Source: Candidatus Kuenenia stuttgartensis (GTDB taxonomy: Bacteria > Planctomycetota > Planctomycetia > Pirellulales > UBA1268). From it: a DNA stretch of 34,297 nucleotides. The translations under genes were made by a program, and so were the position numbers. The stretch spans positions 1-34,297 of the forward strand of contig CAMBFA010000022.1 in the NCBI GenBank assembly GCA_945865325.1, written 5' to 3'. This document shows, in pieces, positions 31,457-34,297 of the stretch; within the stretch, counting starts at the first letter, position 1, and every line of letters begins with the position of its first letter. The notes below the pieces were generated by a model. The model was given only the letters and a program-made list of their open reading frames with translations, searched no databases and was not told where the DNA came from.

Positions 31457-32149
31457 TCAGTCGGCGGCGGGAGGGAGGAGCTCGGGGAGCGTTTCCAGGG
31501 CCACCATCTCCGCCAGCCCCGCCTCCACCATCTCCTTTCCCGAGACGTAGCGGTGGGTCTTGATCCAGTGGGCGATGAGGTCGTGCGACCTGCCGAACAG
31601 GTCGCAGAGCATCCGGTCCATCTCCCCCTCGATCTCGACAAAATGGCGCGACCACTCGGCCGCCTCGGTGATCCCGATGTGCTCCTCGCTCTGCCACTTC
31701 ATCGGATGAAACAGAAACACGCTGTAGGGCGTAACGAGCCGGCGAACGCAGGTGGCAAACGGCCACAGCGCGGCCGACGAACACTCCCCGCCGACGATCC
31801 CCGTGGCCCGCACGCCGCGCAACTTCATGAGCGTCGAAAGCGCCATCGCGCAGTAAGGATTACCCCCGGGGGAATCGAACCAGATCGTGCACTCGCCCCC
31901 TGGCGGCACGCCGAGGAGTTTGTCGGTGAGATCGGCCTCGTTGTCGGTGAGATCGCCGACCAGCGCGATATTGAACGGCCCACGCTCATCGTCGCCACGC
32001 TCATCGTCGCCACGGTCGCGCTCCCGGGGCCGTGCCGCCGGGCGGCGGCGCGCCTCGCCCCCCCGACCGCGCCGCGGCAGGGCCGGCCCGGTTCCGCGGC
32101 CGGTGGTCCAGCGCTCCGGCCGTGGGCCGGCCAATCTTCCTCTCGACAT
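31457..32149 (-). CDS. ClpP-like serine protease homologue with altered triad
   Basis: The 230-aa product has a ClpP/crotonase fold from about residue 58 (FNIALVGDLTDNEADLTDKL, then CTIWFDSPGGNPYCAMALST). The catalytic Ser is expected at Ser125 in VGGECSSAALWPFAT and His148 in VFLFHPMKW. Where ClpP has its catalytic Asp (D-(R/N)-F-L-S/T), this protein reads THRYVSGKEMVEAGL, putting His199 at that site. Before the fold are about 57 residues rich in Arg, Gly and Asp, including a 15-bp DNA duplication (31985-32014, giving GDDERGDDE). The start is ATG 32149 or GTG 32152, the latter 7 nt after GAGGA. It follows the cytochrome gene by 19 bp. No Clp ATPase gene is near. Protease activity is uncertain. 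Confidence 0.82.
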   Translation of the reverse strand: MSRGRLAGPRPERWTTGRGTGPALPRRGRGGEARRRPAARPRERDRGDDERGDDERGPFNIALVGDLTDNEADLTDKLLGVPPGGECTIWFDSPGGNPYCAMALSTLMKLRGVRATGIVGGECSSAALWPFATCVRRLVTPYSVFLFHPMKWQSEEHIGITEAAEWSRHFVEIEGEMDRMLCDLFGRSHDLIAHWIKTHRYVSGKEMVEAGLAEMVALETLPELLPPAAD

Positions 32150-32168
32150 CACGGGCAGATCCTCGGTG

Positions 32169-33185
32169 TCAGCTGCGGTAGTCGCCGTGACAGGCATCAC
32201 ACGACTTCTTCAGATCTCCAACCGCAGTTCGGACGGCATCGTAGTCGGACTTCCGCGCCGCGTCGCGGGCGCGCACAGCCGCATCGCGCATCGCGGCGGC
32301 ATAAGCCCGGTAGGTGTCGTCGTCGGAGTACTCGAAGTCCTTTTGTTGGATCACCTCGCCGATCGCGGCGGCGATCTCGATCTCCCGCAGCAGCGAGTCG
32401 ACCTGCTTCTCGAAATCTCCCTTGGAGGCGACGATCCCGCCGGCCGTCTGCTCGGCCACGTCCAAACGGCTCATGAGCGCCGGCCGCGCCGCCACCTGGC
32501 TCCAGGCGAAATCCTCCTCCCGATCGGCCTTCTTGGCGGGGGCCCCGCCGTCGAGGAGGGCGTCGAGATCGGCGGACCGGGCCTTCGCCTCGGCAAACGA
32601 ACCGTCGGTCCCCACCTTGCAATTGAAGCCGACCCGGGCGAAGAGATCGCGGGCGTTCTCGGCATCCTTTTTCCAGCGGACATCACCGTCGTGGGCGGCG
32701 ATCACCCCGAACACCAGGGCGATCGCGCTGAAGGCCTCGCGGGCCTTGTCGTAGCCCCCCCCTTTGAACTCCGAGGCGGAGGCGATCGAGGCGACGACGA
32801 TCTTCCTCTGCTCCTTGACCTCGTCAGTGAGGGTGTCGGGGGAGACGAGGGTCGACCAGCGGAATCCCCCCTCCTCCCCACCGGCCGCCGCGGCCGGCAC
32901 GCCCGTCCGCCCCGCCGCGCGGGCCGCCGAGGCGGCGGCGAAGTCAGGGCGTTCCCCTTCGAGCGTCACGAAGGCGTCGTCGAAGAACGCCGATTTCGAC
33001 GTCTTGTCCCAGGCCTTGGCGGGGGGCTTGGCCCGCTGCCGCTCCCGCGGCCGGCGGCCACTCTGGGTGGCATCGCCGCGCGTGGCCCCGAGGGCGAGGC
33101 CGACGGCGAGGATCATCACCAGCCCCGCCGGAGCGCGGCAGCCAGCCGCTGAACGGGGCGTTGGGAGAGAGGTGGGCGGGGGCAT
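32169..33185 (-). CDS. exported cytochrome c with C-terminal haem site (c-prime-like)
   Basis: The 338-aa product has an N-terminal hydrophobic export segment (about 20-36, GLVMILAVGLALGATRG), a charged linker, and a long helical body. It ends in SCDACHGDYRS, where C329-x-x-C332-H333 is the only haem-binding motif. A single C-x-x-C-H at the extreme C-terminus after a helical bundle is the layout of c-prime/c556 cytochromes, although those are about 130 aa, so here an extra N-terminal helical region (IVVASIASASEFKGGGYDK and on) may form a second bundle lacking haem. It should act in the periplasm in electron transfer or gas binding. ATG 33185 is the only reasonable start. A -10-like TAGGAT lies about 100 nt upstream (33291-33286). 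Confidence 0.87.
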   Translation of the reverse strand: MPPPTSLPTPRSAAGCRAPAGLVMILAVGLALGATRGDATQSGRRPRERQRAKPPAKAWDKTSKSAFFDDAFVTLEGERPDFAAASAARAAGRTGVPAAAAGGEEGGFRWSTLVSPDTLTDEVKEQRKIVVASIASASEFKGGGYDKAREAFSAIALVFGVIAAHDGDVRWKKDAENARDLFARVGFNCKVGTDGSFAEAKARSADLDALLDGGAPAKKADREEDFAWSQVAARPALMSRLDVAEQTAGGIVASKGDFEKQVDSLLREIEIAAAIGEVIQQKDFEYSDDDTYRAYAAAMRDAAVRARDAARKSDYDAVRTAVGDLKKSCDACHGDYRS

Positions 33186-33475
33186 CGGAATCAGGGGGGG
33201 GTAATGGTTTTAGGGAGGTGAGCGCGGCGCTGACGGGGCGGGGAAGGATGGGGGGAAAAGGCAATCGGGGACGGGGGCCGCCAATATCCTAGCCCCTTCT
33301 CTCGACCGCGCGTCATCCCCCGGGCCGCTCGTTTTTCAAGGCCGTTATTCACCTTGACCGTCGTCCGCGGCGCCGTCACCCTTCCGCCCCGATTGTTCCC
33401 GTCGGCAGGCCGCCGCTCGACCCTCGCCCGCCGCCACGACAGCACCCATCAATTCCCGCCGGAATGGAGTCCCCG

Positions 33476-34195
33476 ATGCCTCTCAATCCCCCCCCTGCTC
33501 CCGCGTTGTCCCAGGTTGGCCGCTGGTCTCTCTGGACCGCGAGTTTCCTCGCCGGCTGCGCCGTGGTCTGTGGCCTTGTCCTCTCCGGTTGCTCCGGGAG
33601 TGGGGGAACGGCGACCACGGCCGGCACGAAGTCGGGGGGAACTGAATCGGCCAAGGCCACGGTGGTTGAATTTCTCGAGGCGATCAAGCGCGGGGACGAC
33701 GCGGCGGCCTCGTCGATGCTGACGACCGTCGCGCGGACAAAGACAGAGGAGCTCGGCCTGACGGTCGCGCCGCCGGTGAACCCCTCCGCCCGCTACCAGG
33801 TGAAGGACTGCGAATCGATCGGTGATTCCGGCGACCTTGTCCATGTCGGGACGGTGTGGTCCGACGTCGACCAAGCGGGCCAAGAGAGCAGCGAGAACAT
33901 CGTCTGGGTGGTCCGTCTCGATCCAGAGGGCTGGCGCGTGGTGGGGATGGCGATGAAGGTTTTCGATGACATGGCACCCCTCTTGCTGAACTTCGAAGAT
34001 CCCGACGACATGATCGCGAAGCAGGAAATGGTTGCCGTCGAGATGCAGCGCCGGGCCCAGGCGGCCGAGCAGGCCGAGGGGGGTACGCCCATCCCGACCA
34101 CCGGCACCACCGTCGCGCCGGCCACGCCGGCTTCTCAAGTCGGCCAGCCGGCCGCCGCGACCGCCGCCCAGCCGGGGAGCGATCGCCGCCGCTGA
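33476..34195 (+). CDS. predicted lipoprotein, hypothetical
   Basis: The 239-aa product has a lipoprotein signal: a hydrophobic segment (TASFLAGCAVVCGLVL) followed by the lipobox L-S-G-C with Cys at about residue 38. The mature part starts with a Gly/Ser/Thr-rich linker, then ATVVEFLEAIKRGDDAAASS and a beta-rich region (ENIVWVVRLDPEGWRVVGMA), the pattern of NTF2-like or DUF4878-like lipoproteins with one helix pair and a curved sheet. That fold is inferred. The tail is low complexity (Pro, Thr, Ala). ATG 33476 has GGAG at 33466-33469, 6 nt away; ATG 33464 has none. It diverges from the cytochrome gene and is followed by a strong terminator. Confidence 0.85.
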   Translation: MPLNPPPAPALSQVGRWSLWTASFLAGCAVVCGLVLSGCSGSGGTATTAGTKSGGTESAKATVVEFLEAIKRGDDAAASSMLTTVARTKTEELGLTVAPPVNPSARYQVKDCESIGDSGDLVHVGTVWSDVDQAGQESSENIVWVVRLDPEGWRVVGMAMKVFDDMAPLLLNFEDPDDMIAKQEMVAVEMQRRAQAAEQAEGGTPIPTTGTTVAPATPASQVGQPAAATAAQPGSDRRR

Positions 34196-34260
34196 ACCGG
34201 CCTGGCGCGGCTGCCCGGCGGAGCGTCTGGCAGCCCGAAAAACCTCGACAGAACGCACCA

Positions 34261-34295
34261 GGCGACCGGGAGCCCCCTCCCGGCCGCCTTTTTTT
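34261..34295 (+). terminator. intrinsic terminator after the lipoprotein gene
   Basis: A 12-bp stem with one A-C mismatch (GGCGACCGGGAG at 34261-34272 with CTCCCGGCCGCC at 34277-34288), a CCCC loop and seven T (34289-34295) lie 65 bp after the stop. Confidence 0.93.
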
Positions 34296-34297
34296 AT

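Noticed and set aside
1-34297. tRNA or rRNA genes, insertion sequences, attachment sites
   Set aside because: None seen. No cloverleaf-like tracts with CCA ends, transposase motifs or terminal inverted repeats were noticed by eye on either strand; a covariance-model scan could still find something missed.

Overview
The window is high-GC bacterial chromosome and looks like a member of the Planctomycetes. The clearest sign is a pseudopilin-like gene (13881-14963) with the type IV N-terminal methylation motif and the C-terminal H-X9-DG pattern of the DUF1559 family, which is greatly expanded in that phylum. A short stretch resembling the planctomycete DUF1549 (PSCyt2) domain at about 23401-23520 agrees with this. 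The species cannot be named from the sequence.

Left part (1-12350): a def-fmt pair (fmt cut by the left edge) diverges from pgpA and a small Rossmann-like gene. A deoxyribosyltransferase-like gene on the minus strand shares its start codon palindrome with an M20-type metallopeptidase on the plus strand. The peptidase is followed closely by a TMTC-like membrane protein with TPRs. Next come an exported double-domain M16 peptidase overlapping a secreted serine hydrolase by 4 bp, a solitary beta-class DNA methyltransferase, and scpB (chromosome condensation).

Middle part (12350-23400): cca on the minus strand is convergent with scpB and divergent from the DUF1559 pseudopilin gene. The pseudopilin gene ends in a textbook intrinsic terminator. 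A single-domain rhodanese converges on a shortened, diverged MnmE-like GTPase, which itself diverges from bcp. Then follow a Pro/Ala-rich secreted protein, rpsA with six S1 domains, a transglutaminase-like protein with a possible Tat signal, a TIM-barrel sugar isomerase/epimerase-like protein, and uppP.

Right part (23570-33190): a co-directional minus-strand run. In transcription order it is a c-prime-type cytochrome, a ClpP-like protein with an altered catalytic triad, a small exported protein, a KAP-like P-loop NTPase with two membrane segments between Walker A and Walker B, a collagen-like protein with 99-bp repeats, apbE with a possible small coupled ORF, a DedA-family membrane protein, and a sigma-54-type activator whose receiver domain lacks the phosphoacceptor Asp. 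The section ytochrome / ClpP-like / exported protein / KAP-like NTPase / collagen-like is the least ordinary part of the window and the best candidate for an undescribed functional unit, but only gene order supports a joint role. A divergent lipoprotein gene and a strong terminator close the window.

Most genes are housekeeping genes in short units. Gene starts were set by ribosome binding sites where visible. A -10-like hexamer of the form TA(C/G)A(A/C/G)T recurs about 40-75 nt upstream of many starts.
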